Shown here: one piece after another, positions 10,223 through 18,109 of the stretch
How positions within the stretch are numbered: position 1 is the stretch's first letter
Layout: every line of letters starts with the position of its first letter
Assembly (NCBI RefSeq): GCF_008087085.1
Contig: NZ_VIYJ01000003.1
Coordinates: 124,001 to 188,000, forward strand
From: Nocardioides rubriscoriae
GTDB taxonomy: Bacteria; Actinomycetota; Actinomycetes; Propionibacteriales; Nocardioidaceae
Length of the DNA: 64,000 nt
Reading direction: 5' to 3'
Notes under the pieces: generated by a model
Databases searched by the model: none
What the model saw: the letters and a program-made list of their open reading frames with translations, nothing else
Told to the model about the DNA's origin: nothing
Program-made: the position numbers and the translations under genes

Positions 10223-10892
10223 CACGCCGCCCGCCCCCGACACCGTGGTCCTCGACCTCGACGGCACCCTGGTCGACTCCGTGCCGGTGCACGTGCTGGC
10301 CTGGCAGGCCGCGTTCCGCGACGTCGGCCTGCACGTGCCCTCGCACCGTCTGCACGGCCTGATCGGGATGGGCGGTGACCGCCTCGTCGCTGCGGCAGCC
10401 GGCGACGCGGTCGAGCACGCCCTGGGCGACGAGCTGCGGGCCCGACACCCTCAGCAGCTCGACGGGCTGTTCGGCCGGATCGTCCCCACCGAGGGCGCAG
10501 CCGAGCTGCTCGAGACGCTGCGCGAGCGTGGCTGCACGCTGGTGCTGGCCAGCTCGAGCGACGCCGACCTCACCGACCGGCTCCTCGACGTGCTCGGGGA
10601 GGTCCGCCACCTGCTCGGCGACCTGGTCACCGGCTCCGATGCCGAGCAGAGCAAGCCGTCGGGCGAGCTGGTCGCGGTCGCGCTCGAGAACGTCGACGCC
10701 GGCCGGGCCGTGGTGGTCGGTGACTCCGTCTGGGACGTGGCCGCGGCCCGCGACGCCGGCGTCCCCTGCGTCGCCCTGCTCACCGGTGGGGTGGGCGAGG
10801 CCGAGCTGCGCGACGCAGGCGCGGTGGCGGCGTACGACTCACCGGCAGCGCTGGCCGAGCACCTGCGGCGCACGGGCTCGCTGGTCGGCTGA
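10215..10892 (+). CDS. HAD-superfamily phosphatase (beta-phosphoglucomutase-like)
   Basis: 225 residues from a GTG at 10215, overlapping the previous gene by 8 bp. HAD motif I is VLDLDGTLVDSVPVHVLAWQ with Asp nucleophile and acid/base Asp; motif II is LASSSDADLT; motif III Lys is in SEQSKPSG; motif IV is VVGDSVWDVAAARDAG. The alpha-helical cap between motifs I and II places it with the phosphoglycolate phosphatase/beta-phosphoglucomutase group. The substrate is a small phosphorylated metabolite that cannot be identified from sequence. It converges on the regulator gene ending at 10900. Confidence 0.85.
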   Translation: MPDTPPAPDTVVLDLDGTLVDSVPVHVLAWQAAFRDVGLHVPSHRLHGLIGMGGDRLVAAAAGDAVEHALGDELRARHPQQLDGLFGRIVPTEGAAELLETLRERGCTLVLASSSDADLTDRLLDVLGEVRHLLGDLVTGSDAEQSKPSGELVAVALENVDAGRAVVVGDSVWDVAAARDAGVPCVALLTGGVGEAELRDAGAVAAYDSPAALAEHLRRTGSLVG

Positions 10893-10899
10893 GCGAGCC

Positions 10900-11538
10900 T
10901 CAGTCGTCGACGACGACCCGGCGCCGGTCGGGCTCGAAACCGTGCTGCATCCCCCAGAGCACCGCCTGGGTGCGGCTGCCGGCGCCGATCTTGCGGTAGG
11001 CCGTGCGGATGTAGGTCTTGACGGTGTTGATGCCCAGGAAGGCCCGCTCGGCGATGTCCTGGTTGCTCAGGCCCTGGCAGATCAGTGCCAGCACCTCGGA
11101 CTCACGGGCGCTCAGGCCGTGCTCGTCACCGGGCCAGCGTCCGAAGGTGTCGGCGTCCTGACCGACGGGCAGCACCTGCTCGCCCCGGTGGACCGCCTCG
11201 ATCGCCGCGACCAGCTCCTCGGCGGAGACCCCCTTGTGCAGGTAGCCCGCGGCTCCGGCCTTCATCGCCCGGGTCACCAGTTCCTCGTCGGTGTTCCAGC
11301 TGAAGACCAGGACCTTGCCGTCGCCGTGGCGCACCAGGTCCTTGACGTCGATCGAGTCGCCCTGGACCTGACCGAAGGAGTCGTAGAGGACCACGTCGAC
11401 GTCGCTGACGACCGGCATCCGGCTGTCGAGCTCGACGACCTGCACCCGGTCGGCGAAGGGCTCGAGCACGGCGGCCGTCCCGGCGACGACGATGTCGTAG
11501 TCGTTGACGATCGCGACGCGCACGGGACCGGAGGACAT
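10900..11538 (-). CDS. NarL/LuxR-type response regulator (orphan, paralogue of 7976-8683)
   Basis: 212 residues from the ATG at 11538; a TACGCT hexamer 6 bp upstream (11550-11545) supports this start and a leaderless mRNA. Receiver: Asp53 in VVLYDSF and Lys102 in GYLHKG are kept; the N-terminal acidic site reads VNDYD. The C-terminal LuxR domain (SARESEVLALICQGLSNQDI, then INTVKTYIRTAYRKIG) is nearly the same as that of the regulator at 7976. No sensor kinase is in the neighbourhood. It is divergent from the regulator at 11695, with 156 bp between the start codons. Confidence 0.85.
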   Translation of the reverse strand: MSSGPVRVAIVNDYDIVVAGTAAVLEPFADRVQVVELDSRMPVVSDVDVVLYDSFGQVQGDSIDVKDLVRHGDGKVLVFSWNTDEELVTRAMKAGAAGYLHKGVSAEELVAAIEAVHRGEQVLPVGQDADTFGRWPGDEHGLSARESEVLALICQGLSNQDIAERAFLGINTVKTYIRTAYRKIGAGSRTQAVLWGMQHGFEPDRRRVVVDD

Positions 11539-11694
11539 GGGGCCAGCGTAGTGACTCCCGCACCTCCGTCGAGGTGAGCGGGTCCGACTGCACCCTTGGC
11601 CCCGGCCGACGACCCGTTCTCTCACCCCTGGGGCGACACCCGGCCACCTGCGGGGGTGGGCAGTGCGGGCGCCGTGGCGACGAGGGTCGGAAGC

Positions 11695-12312
11695 GTGAAC
11701 ACCTCTCCTCTCACCGTTGCCGTCGTCAGCCCGATCCCAGCGGTCGAGCACGGCCTCACCGGGATGCTCGCGGGCCACCACGACATCGAGGTGGTCGACC
11801 TGCGCGTCCCCGGCCCCGGCAGCACGCGCCGCGACCCCGACGTCGTCCTCTACGACACCCACGCCCTGACCCTCGGAGACGGTGCCGACCTCGACCGCTG
11901 GTTGGCCGTCACCACCTCCGTCGTCGTCGCCCTGCGCCACGACCTGCGCCCCGCCCTCGGTGCCGAGGCCGTGGCTCGCGGCGCCCACGCCTCGGTCGAC
12001 GTGACCATCGACCGCGCCGGCCTCGTGCGGGCCGTCGTCGACGCCGCTCGGGACGGTCGCGAGTCGCGCGCCACCAGGGTGGTGCCGCTGCGCCTGGGCC
12101 ACCACGTCGGCCTCACCCCGCGCGAGGTGGACGTCCTGTCGCAAATCACCCAGGGCCTGAGCAACCAGGAGATCGCCGAGCAGAGCTACCTGTCGATCAA
12201 CTCGGTCAAGACCTACATCCGCAGCGCCTACCGCCGCATCGGCGTCACCAGCAGGGCGCAGGCTGTCGTGTGGTGCGTCCAGAACGGGTTCCCGAGCGCC
12301 ATCGCCGCGTGA
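11695..12312 (+). CDS. LuxR-type regulator with degenerate receiver
   Basis: 205 residues from a GTG preceded by GGGTCGGAAG. The N-terminal 110 residues have receiver-like length and an Asp54 in VVLYDTH, but the acidic pocket is replaced by VVSPIP and the conserved Lys of the signalling loop is absent (ARGAHASVDVTID). This suggests phosphorylation-independent control. The LuxR domain (VGLTPREVDVLSQITQGLSN, then SINSVKTYIRSAYRRIGVTS) is almost identical to that of the next gene, including 89 bp of exact DNA identity (12145-12233 versus 12861-12949). The two are tandem duplicates. Confidence 0.8.
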   Translation: MNTSPLTVAVVSPIPAVEHGLTGMLAGHHDIEVVDLRVPGPGSTRRDPDVVLYDTHALTLGDGADLDRWLAVTTSVVVALRHDLRPALGAEAVARGAHASVDVTIDRAGLVRAVVDAARDGRESRATRVVPLRLGHHVGLTPREVDVLSQITQGLSNQEIAEQSYLSINSVKTYIRSAYRRIGVTSRAQAVVWCVQNGFPSAIAA

Positions 12313-12398
12313 GGCGCCCGTCACCGGGGCCTCCCACGTCGTCACCCGCGCGGGTGAGGATGGTGCCACTCGGGAGCCGGATCGACTACAACGAGACC

Positions 12399-13028
12399 AT
12401 GACTGAATCCCTCAGTCGGGTGGCCATCGTGAGTCCTCTCGACATCGTGGCCACCGGGCTCGCGGCCATGCTCGACCACCATCCCGACCAGGTCCGGGTG
12501 GTCGGGTTGCCGGCCGGGTTCGGCGCCGACGACCCCGACGTCATCCTCTACGACGCCATCGGCCTGCACGAGGGTGACGGCTCCGACCTCGAGACCTTCG
12601 TCAAGGACACCAGCGCCGCGGTGCTGGTCGTGTCGCAGGACCTGCGTCCCGACCTCGCCTCGCGGGCGCTGGCCCGTGGCGCCGACGGGTTCTTCTCCCT
12701 GGGCGTCGACGACGAGCAGCTGCTGCGCGCCGTGCTGTCGGCGACCAGCCTGGCCGAGGACGACGGCAGCGTCGTCGTCACGACGCGCGACCAGGCCGTC
12801 GAGCACCGGCTCGGCCACGACGTCGGCCTCACCCCGCGCGAGATCGACGTGCTGACCCTGATCACCCAGGGCCTGAGCAACCAGGAGATCGCCGAGCAGA
12901 GCTACCTGTCGATCAACTCGGTCAAGACCTACATCCGCAGCGCCTACCGGCGTATCGGCGTAACCAGTCGCTCGCAGGCCGTCGTGTGGTGCCTGCAGCA
13001 CGGCTTCGCCGCCGAGCCCGCCAGCTGA
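12399..13028 (+). CDS. LuxR-type regulator with degenerate receiver (tandem duplicate)
   Basis: 209 residues from the ATG at 12399. The receiver-like part keeps Asp52 in VILYDAI but has IVSPLD in place of the acidic pair, and Ser/Leu in place of the invariant Lys (GADGFFSLGVDD). The DNA-binding domain (VGLTPREIDVLTLITQGLSN, then SINSVKTYIRSAYRRIGVTS) copies that of the upstream gene, so both should bind similar sites. Receivers have diverged far more than the DNA-binding halves. It converges on the binding-protein gene with a 9-bp gap. Confidence 0.8.
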   Translation: MTESLSRVAIVSPLDIVATGLAAMLDHHPDQVRVVGLPAGFGADDPDVILYDAIGLHEGDGSDLETFVKDTSAAVLVVSQDLRPDLASRALARGADGFFSLGVDDEQLLRAVLSATSLAEDDGSVVVTTRDQAVEHRLGHDVGLTPREIDVLTLITQGLSNQEIAEQSYLSINSVKTYIRSAYRRIGVTSRSQAVVWCLQHGFAAEPAS

Positions 13029-13037
13029 CCGCTGCGC

Positions 13038-14540
13038 TCACGTGCCGATCAGCCCCCCGCACACGTAGTCGCCGGGCGACACCTGCTTCCAGGTGGAGCC
13101 GGTGAGCCGGATGATCCTGATGCACGGTGAGGTGTCGCCGGTGCCGACGCTCATCGGCGCGTGCAGCCCGTTGCCGGTCCAGCCCTTGACCTTGCGCAGC
13201 GCGGCGACCAGCGACGCGCGGTCGAGCCGGCCGCCGAGAGCCGTGGCCTGCTCGACGAACAGCCGTGTCGCCGACCACGCGTAGAGGCCGTAGTAGTTGG
13301 GCGTCGCCCCGGGCGCGACCTGGTCGAGGTAGGCGCGGTAGAGCTTCATCTCCGCCGCCTGGCTGTCGAAGAGCTCGTTGGTCGAGTAGACGTAGGACCC
13401 CTCGCCGGCCCCGCCGGCCTGCGCGACGTAGCCGGCGTCGTAGATCGTCGGGTCCTGGAGGTAGACCGTGGGCCTGAACCCCTGCTGCTGCATGGCCTTC
13501 TGCAGCCTGATCGCGAACTGGTAGGGCCCGAAGTACATGATGAAGTCGAGGTCCTCGCGCTTCATCGTCTCGACGTAGGGCACGTAGTTGAACTCTGAGG
13601 TCTGGATGCCCTGGACGACGTCGACGTTCATGCCGGCCTTCTCGAAACCGCGTCCGAACGACTCGGCGTTGGTCTTGGCCGCGGCCACGTCGACGTAGAA
13701 GATCCCGACGTGCTGGCTGGCCTGGGGCTCCTTCTTCAACCAGTACTGCGGCTGCGAGGCCGCGATCTGCGACGAGTCGACCGAGTACGACGCGAAGCAC
13801 GTCCCGCACCCCTGCCGCTGGGGCGTGACCGTGAAGGCACGCACGTCGGGCAGCCCGCAGCCCGCGGCGGTCGCGGCTCCACCGGCGTCGGCCGACGACA
13901 CCGAGCCCACGGCGGCGAACGCCTCGTTGCACGCCCGGGTGTAGGCCTGCTGGTCGGCGCCGGCGTCGGCCGAGCTGTCGAGCTCGAGCACCTTCAGGGA
14001 GCGCCCGCAGAGCTTCTCGGTGGCGTTGTAGTAGGCGGCGAACGCCTCGGTGCCCTGACGTGCGGCGAGGAAGAGCCCCGGCACCGGCCCGGTGATGTCG
14101 GAGGCGTTGGCGATGGTGATGGTCGAGTCGGTGATGCCGGGACCGTTGGCGAACCCCTCGCACGTGCCCTGCGGCCCGTCGCCGACCGGGGCGTTGGCCT
14201 CCGGCACGTCGGCGGGAACGTCGCCACCACCGGAGGCGGCGGGGGCGTCGGGGGCGCCGGGGTCGGCGGGGGCCCCGAGCCCGGTGGCGTCCTGCGGGGC
14301 GTCGGCGGCCGGAGGGGTCCCGGCACCCGCGCCGGGCGCGTCGCCGGGCTGCGCCGCGACCTCGCCCCCGGCCGGTGGCGCCGCGGCGGCACCGGCGACC
14401 TGCGCCGCCCCGCCCTCCCGGGCCGCGGCCACCTGATAGGGGTCGAGCTGCGAGCCGCACCCGCCCGCGAGCATGCAGACCAGCCCGGCCAGCCCCCCGG
14501 CGGTGGCCCTTCGAGACCTTTCGGTCAACAGTGTTGACAC
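13038..14540 (-). CDS. ABC-transporter substrate-binding lipoprotein, branched-chain amino-acid type
   Basis: 500 residues from a GTG at 14540. Signal sequence with a lipobox-like LAGGC ending at Cys28, so probably anchored to the outside of the membrane. Residues about 35-115 are a low-complexity Ala/Pro/Gly/Asp linker. The remainder is a periplasmic-binding fold of the LivJ/amide type (ITDSTITIANASDITGPVPG, TEAFAAYYN, later PTVYLQDPTIYDAGYV). No permease or ATPase genes are next to it, so it is an orphan receptor or uses a remote transporter. A TAGCGT -10 lies 7 bp upstream of the GTG and a TTGACA 18 bp before that. Confidence 0.8.
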   Translation of the reverse strand: MSTLLTERSRRATAGGLAGLVCMLAGGCGSQLDPYQVAAAREGGAAQVAGAAAAPPAGGEVAAQPGDAPGAGAGTPPAADAPQDATGLGAPADPGAPDAPAASGGGDVPADVPEANAPVGDGPQGTCEGFANGPGITDSTITIANASDITGPVPGLFLAARQGTEAFAAYYNATEKLCGRSLKVLELDSSADAGADQQAYTRACNEAFAAVGSVSSADAGGAATAAGCGLPDVRAFTVTPQRQGCGTCFASYSVDSSQIAASQPQYWLKKEPQASQHVGIFYVDVAAAKTNAESFGRGFEKAGMNVDVVQGIQTSEFNYVPYVETMKREDLDFIMYFGPYQFAIRLQKAMQQQGFRPTVYLQDPTIYDAGYVAQAGGAGEGSYVYSTNELFDSQAAEMKLYRAYLDQVAPGATPNYYGLYAWSATRLFVEQATALGGRLDRASLVAALRKVKGWTGNGLHAPMSVGTGDTSPCIRIIRLTGSTWKQVSPGDYVCGGLIGT

Positions 14541-14578
14541 GCGGGGGACGCTACGTCCGCAGCGCGCGGTGTGTCAAC
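14524..14578. promoter_or_regulatory. Divergent control region: TetR-type palindrome and leaderless promoter of the binding-protein gene
   Basis: A perfect 15-bp palindrome GTCAACAGTGTTGAC (14524-14538) overlaps the start codon of the binding-protein gene. The half-site GTTGACAC (14533-14540) reappears inverted as GTGTCAAC at 14571-14578. On the minus strand TTGACA (14577-14572), an 18-bp spacer and TAGCGT (14553-14548) form a good promoter whose expected start falls at the GTG itself. A repressor bound here could act on both the lipoprotein gene and the TetR gene at 14625. Confidence 0.65.
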
Positions 14579-14624
14579 GGTCACGATCCGGGTGGGCTAC
14601 CGTCCGAGCCGTGAGGAGCGCCAG

Positions 14625-15221
14625 GTGAGCGAGGTCGTGTCGGCGCGGGCCGCGTCGGCCTCGGCGACCCGCGAGGCGATCGGCCGGGCCGCGCGCCGGC
14701 TCTTCAACCGCCAGGGGTACGCCGCCACGTCGGTGCGCCAGATCGCCGCCGAGGCCGGCGCCGACCCGGCCCTGGTGATCCGCTACTTCGGCTCCAAGGA
14801 GCGGCTGTTCCTCGAGACGATGCCGGTCGAGGGCCGCTTCGACCACGTCACGCACGGCCCGCTCGAGGGCCTGGGTCGGCGCCTGGTCACGTCGTTGCTG
14901 ACCGAGGCGCCCGAGCTGACCTTCAGCATCTGGCGCTCCATGCTGCGCGCCTCCGACAGTGACCTGGTGCGCGAGCGGCTCGTCACCGCGATGGAGCAGA
15001 TGTTCATCGTGCCGCTGGCCCCGCGCCTGGTGGGCCCGCACGCCGAGCTGCGCGCCCGGCTGGTCGCGGCGCAGATCTCGGGCCTGCTCGACGCGGTCGC
15101 CGTGCTCGGGGACGCGCGCATCACCGAGGCGTCGCTGGACCAGCTGGTGGTGCTCTACGGCGACTCCATCCAGACCCTCGTCGACCCGCCGATCGACCCG
15201 ACACTGGACGAACAGAACTAG
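14625..15221 (+). CDS. TetR-family transcriptional regulator
   Basis: 198 residues. GTG at 14625 is chosen because AGGAG lies 6 bp upstream; an earlier in-frame GTG at 14571 would sit in the divergent operator. The TetR helix-turn-helix is clear: REAIGRAARRLFNRQGYAAT, then VRQIAAEAGADPALVIRYFG. The C-terminal domain is a typical ligand pocket of unknown specificity. Divergent from the substrate-binding lipoprotein and immediately upstream of an F420 enzyme and an acyl-CoA ligase, it probably senses a compound handled by them. The stop codon lies inside a KstR-like operator (15219-15232). Confidence 0.85.
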   Translation: MSEVVSARAASASATREAIGRAARRLFNRQGYAATSVRQIAAEAGADPALVIRYFGSKERLFLETMPVEGRFDHVTHGPLEGLGRRLVTSLLTEAPELTFSIWRSMLRASDSDLVRERLVTAMEQMFIVPLAPRLVGPHAELRARLVAAQISGLLDAVAVLGDARITEASLDQLVVLYGDSIQTLVDPPIDPTLDEQN

Positions 15222-15232
15222 AACCTGTTCCA
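15219..15232. promoter_or_regulatory. KstR-like operator upstream of the LLM/ligase genes
   Basis: TAGAACCTGTTCCA fits the TNNAACNNGTTNNA consensus of KstR, the TetR repressor of sterol catabolism in mycobacteria and rhodococci. It lies 9 bp before the ATG of the LLM gene at 15242 and covers the TetR stop codon. The match is by eye; which TetR protein binds it is an inference. Confidence 0.5.
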
Positions 15233-15241
15233 ATTCCGGTC

Positions 15242-16090
15242 ATGCGCAACGGTCTCGTCCTGTTCTCGTCCGATCGCGGCATCACCCCCGCCCAGCTCGC
15301 CGTCGCGGCCGAGGAGCGGGGGTTCGACGCGATCTACGTGCCGGAGCACACCCACATCCCCGTGCGGCGCGACGCCGCCCACCCGACCGGGGGCGAGTCG
15401 CTGCCCGACGACCGCTACACCCGCACCCTCGACCCGTGGATCTCCCTGGCCACCGCGGCCGCGGTCACCTCGCGGATCCGGCTCGCGACCGCGGTGGCGC
15501 TGCCGGTCGAGTCCGACCCGATCACCCTGGCGAAGCAGATCGCGACCCTCGACCACCTCTCCGGCGGTCGGGTCACCCTCGGCGCCGGGTTCGGGTGGAA
15601 CACCGACGAGCTCGAGGACCACCACGTCCCCCCGGCCAAGCGGCGCACGGTCCTGCGCGAGTACGTCGAGGCGATGCGCTCGCTGTGGACCGACGAGGAG
15701 GCGTCCTACGACGGCGAGTTCGTCTCGTTCGGCAAGTCGTGGGCCTACCCCAAGCCGGTGCAGCCCCACATCCCCGTCGTGATCGGCGCCGGCGGCGGCC
15801 CCAAGACCTTCGAGTGGATCGCCCGCACAGCCGACGGCTGGATGACCACCCCGGTCGAGCAGGGCATCGGCGACAAGGCCGACGCGCTCCGCGCCGCCTG
15901 GAAGGACGCCGGGCGCACGGGTGACCCCGAGATCCACGTCCTCATCGCGGCCAAGCCCTCGCCCGAGGACGTCGCCTCCTGGGCCGCGGCGGGCGCCACC
16001 GACCTGATCTGGGGGGTGCCCGACAAGCCCGCCGACGAGGTCGTCGCCTACCTCGACCGCCTCGCCGCGCGGCTCGGGCTGGGGGCCTGA
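15242..16090 (+). CDS. LLM-class F420-dependent oxidoreductase (TIGR03619-like)
   Basis: 282 residues. Motifs AVAAEERGFDAIYVPEHTHI near the N-terminus, LDPWISLATAAAVTSRIRLA, and LSGGRVTLGAGFGWN are typical of the luciferase-like TIM barrel, and the closing EVVAYLDRLAARLG helix matches the TIGR03619 subgroup. Expected cofactor is F420. It starts 20 bp after the TetR gene and is followed by the acyl-CoA ligase with a 1-bp gap, so enzyme and ligase should be co-expressed, possibly in breakdown of a lipid or sterol-like acid. Confidence 0.85.
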   Translation: MRNGLVLFSSDRGITPAQLAVAAEERGFDAIYVPEHTHIPVRRDAAHPTGGESLPDDRYTRTLDPWISLATAAAVTSRIRLATAVALPVESDPITLAKQIATLDHLSGGRVTLGAGFGWNTDELEDHHVPPAKRRTVLREYVEAMRSLWTDEEASYDGEFVSFGKSWAYPKPVQPHIPVVIGAGGGPKTFEWIARTADGWMTTPVEQGIGDKADALRAAWKDAGRTGDPEIHVLIAAKPSPEDVASWAAAGATDLIWGVPDKPADEVVAYLDRLAARLGLGA

Positions 16091-16091
16091 C

Positions 16092-17681
16092 GTGGCCGAC
16101 GACGTCCAGCAGCTGCTGCGCGAGCTGGCGGGCGGCCCGCACGCAGACCGCGTCGGTCTGATGCACGACGACGTCGTGCAGACCTGGCGCGAGCACCTCG
16201 ACGAGGCGGCCACGGAGGCGGCGGCCGTGATCGGCCTGGCCGACCCCGTGCGCCCGCTCCACGTCGGCGTGCTGCTGGGCAACACCCCCGCGATGCTGCG
16301 GGCGATGGCGGCCGCCGCGCTCGGCGGCTACGTGCTGTGCGGCCTCAACACGACCCGTCGTGGCGAGGCGCTGCTGGCCGACGTACGCCGCTCCGACTGC
16401 CAGGTGCTGGTCGTCAACGCCGAGCACCGCGAGCTCGTCGACGGCCTCGACCTCACCGGGGTCCGGGTGCTCGACACCGGCTCGCCGGAGTGGGCCGACC
16501 TGCTCGCCGCGTCCGCCACGACCGTCGAGGACCTCGTCGCGCACCGCGAGGTCGAGGCGATGGACACCTTCATGATGATCTTCACCTCGGGCACCAGCGG
16601 CGAGCCCAAGGCGGTCCAGGTGGCCCACCTGATGGTGCTCTTCTCCGGGCTCAACCTCGTCGAGCGCTTCTCGGTCACCGCCGACGACGTCTGCTACCTC
16701 TCGATGCCGCTGTTCCACTCCAACGCCGTCGTGGCCGGCTGGGCCGTCGCGGTCGGTGCTGGCGCCGCGATGGTGCCGGCCCGGTTCTCGGCGTCCGGCT
16801 TCCTGGCCGACGTGCGACGCTACGGCGCGACGTACATGAACTACGTCGGCAAGCCGCTGGCCTACGTGCTGGCGACCCCCGAGCAGCCCGACGACGCCGA
16901 CAACACCCTGCGCCAGGCCTTCGGCAACGAGGCCAGCGACCGCGACATCGCGGAGTTCTCACGCCGCTTCGGGTGCCAGGTGATGGACGGCTTCGGCTCC
17001 ACCGAGCTCGCCGTCATCGTCACGCGCGCCGAGGGCACGCCGCCGGGCTCGATCGGCGTCGGCCTCGACGGCGTCGCGATCTACGACAGCGAGACGGTCA
17101 CCGAGTGCCCTCCGGCCGAGTTCGACGAGAGCGGTGCTCTCGTCAATGCCGACGTCGCGATCGGCGAGCTGGTCAACACCCAGGGTGCGGGCTACTTCCA
17201 GGGCTACTACAACGACGACCAGGCCAACGACGAGCGCATGCGCCACGGCATGTACTGGTCCGGCGACCTCGCCTACAAGGACGCCGACGGCTGGATCTAC
17301 CTGGCCGGCCGCACCGCCGACTGGATGCGCGTCGACGGTGAGAACCTCGCCGCCGCCCCGATCGAGCGGGTCCTGATGCGCCTGCCCGTCGTCTCCCAGG
17401 TCGCGGTGTACGCCGTCCCCGACGCCCACGTCGGCGACCAGGTGATGGCGGCGCTGGTGCTCGCCGACCACGCCGAGCTCACCCCGGTCGAGCTCGAGGC
17501 GTTCCTCGCCGACCAGGCCGACCTGTCGCCCAAGGCCTGGCCGCGCTACGTCCGAATCGCCCCGTCGCTGCCCTCGACCGCCACCAACAAGGTGATCAAG
17601 CGCGAGCTCGCCGCGCAGGGGCCGACCGCCGGCAACGGCGTGCTGTGGACGCGCGAGGAGCGCGGGCGCTCCTACGCCTGA
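16092..17681 (+). CDS. Acyl-CoA synthetase (AMP-forming), FadD17-like
   Basis: 529 residues from a GTG. ANL-superfamily motifs in order: IFTSGTSGEPKAV (phosphate loop), GNEASDRD, DGFGSTELAV, YWSGDLAYKDADGWIYLAGR with the Asp that binds ribose, and the C-terminal catalytic Lys in TATNKVIKREL. The sequence style and length resemble mycobacterial FadD17, whose gene is in the KstR sterol regulon. It would activate a carboxylic acid to its CoA ester. The preceding LLM gene and the KstR-like box upstream agree with a lipid-catabolic role, but the substrate is not proven. Confidence 0.8.
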   Translation: MADDVQQLLRELAGGPHADRVGLMHDDVVQTWREHLDEAATEAAAVIGLADPVRPLHVGVLLGNTPAMLRAMAAAALGGYVLCGLNTTRRGEALLADVRRSDCQVLVVNAEHRELVDGLDLTGVRVLDTGSPEWADLLAASATTVEDLVAHREVEAMDTFMMIFTSGTSGEPKAVQVAHLMVLFSGLNLVERFSVTADDVCYLSMPLFHSNAVVAGWAVAVGAGAAMVPARFSASGFLADVRRYGATYMNYVGKPLAYVLATPEQPDDADNTLRQAFGNEASDRDIAEFSRRFGCQVMDGFGSTELAVIVTRAEGTPPGSIGVGLDGVAIYDSETVTECPPAEFDESGALVNADVAIGELVNTQGAGYFQGYYNDDQANDERMRHGMYWSGDLAYKDADGWIYLAGRTADWMRVDGENLAAAPIERVLMRLPVVSQVAVYAVPDAHVGDQVMAALVLADHAELTPVELEAFLADQADLSPKAWPRYVRIAPSLPSTATNKVIKRELAAQGPTAGNGVLWTREERGRSYA

Positions 17682-17707
17682 CGACGCGGTCGGCCGGGCC
17701 GGTCGGC

Positions 17708-18040
17708 TTAGCCGGTCGGCAGTCCGAACCCGGCGCGCCGGTCGGCCGGCACCAGGTCGAGGTGGTCGGGGTGCTTGGTCAGCCACGAGGCCACGTAGGG
17801 GCAGAACGGCAGCACCGCGACCCCGCGCTCGGTCATCGCGTCCATCGCCACCCGCACCAGGCGCGAGGCGAGCCCGTGGCCCTCGAGGTCGGGCTCGATC
17901 TCGGTGTGCATGAAGGCGTAGCCGGCGTCCTCCACCTCGTAGACGGTGAACCCGGCGAGCCGGTCGCCGTAGCGGATCTCGAAGCGGTGCTCCGCCGGGT
18001 TCTCGGTGATCTCGACCGACGTCTCGTCCTCGGGTGCCAT
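17708..18040 (-). CDS. NATD1/YjdJ-type GNAT acetyltransferase
   Basis: 110 residues. The short GNAT core is evident: HRFEIRYGDRLAGFTVYEV, MHTEIEPDLEGHGLASRLVR (acetyl-CoA loop), and the family signature CPYVASWLTKHPDHLDLV near the C-terminus. These one-domain proteins are predicted N-acetyltransferases of unknown target. A TAGTGT hexamer lies 6 bp before the ATG (18052-18047), compatible with a leaderless mRNA. It converges on the acyl-CoA ligase gene. Confidence 0.85.
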   Translation of the reverse strand: MAPEDETSVEITENPAEHRFEIRYGDRLAGFTVYEVEDAGYAFMHTEIEPDLEGHGLASRLVRVAMDAMTERGVAVLPFCPYVASWLTKHPDHLDLVPADRRAGFGLPTG

Positions 18041-18109
18041 GCCTGAACACTAGGACGTCTGAGTATCTGCACCCTCCCCCGGCACGGTGGGCGCGGGCAG
18101 GGTCGCCGC

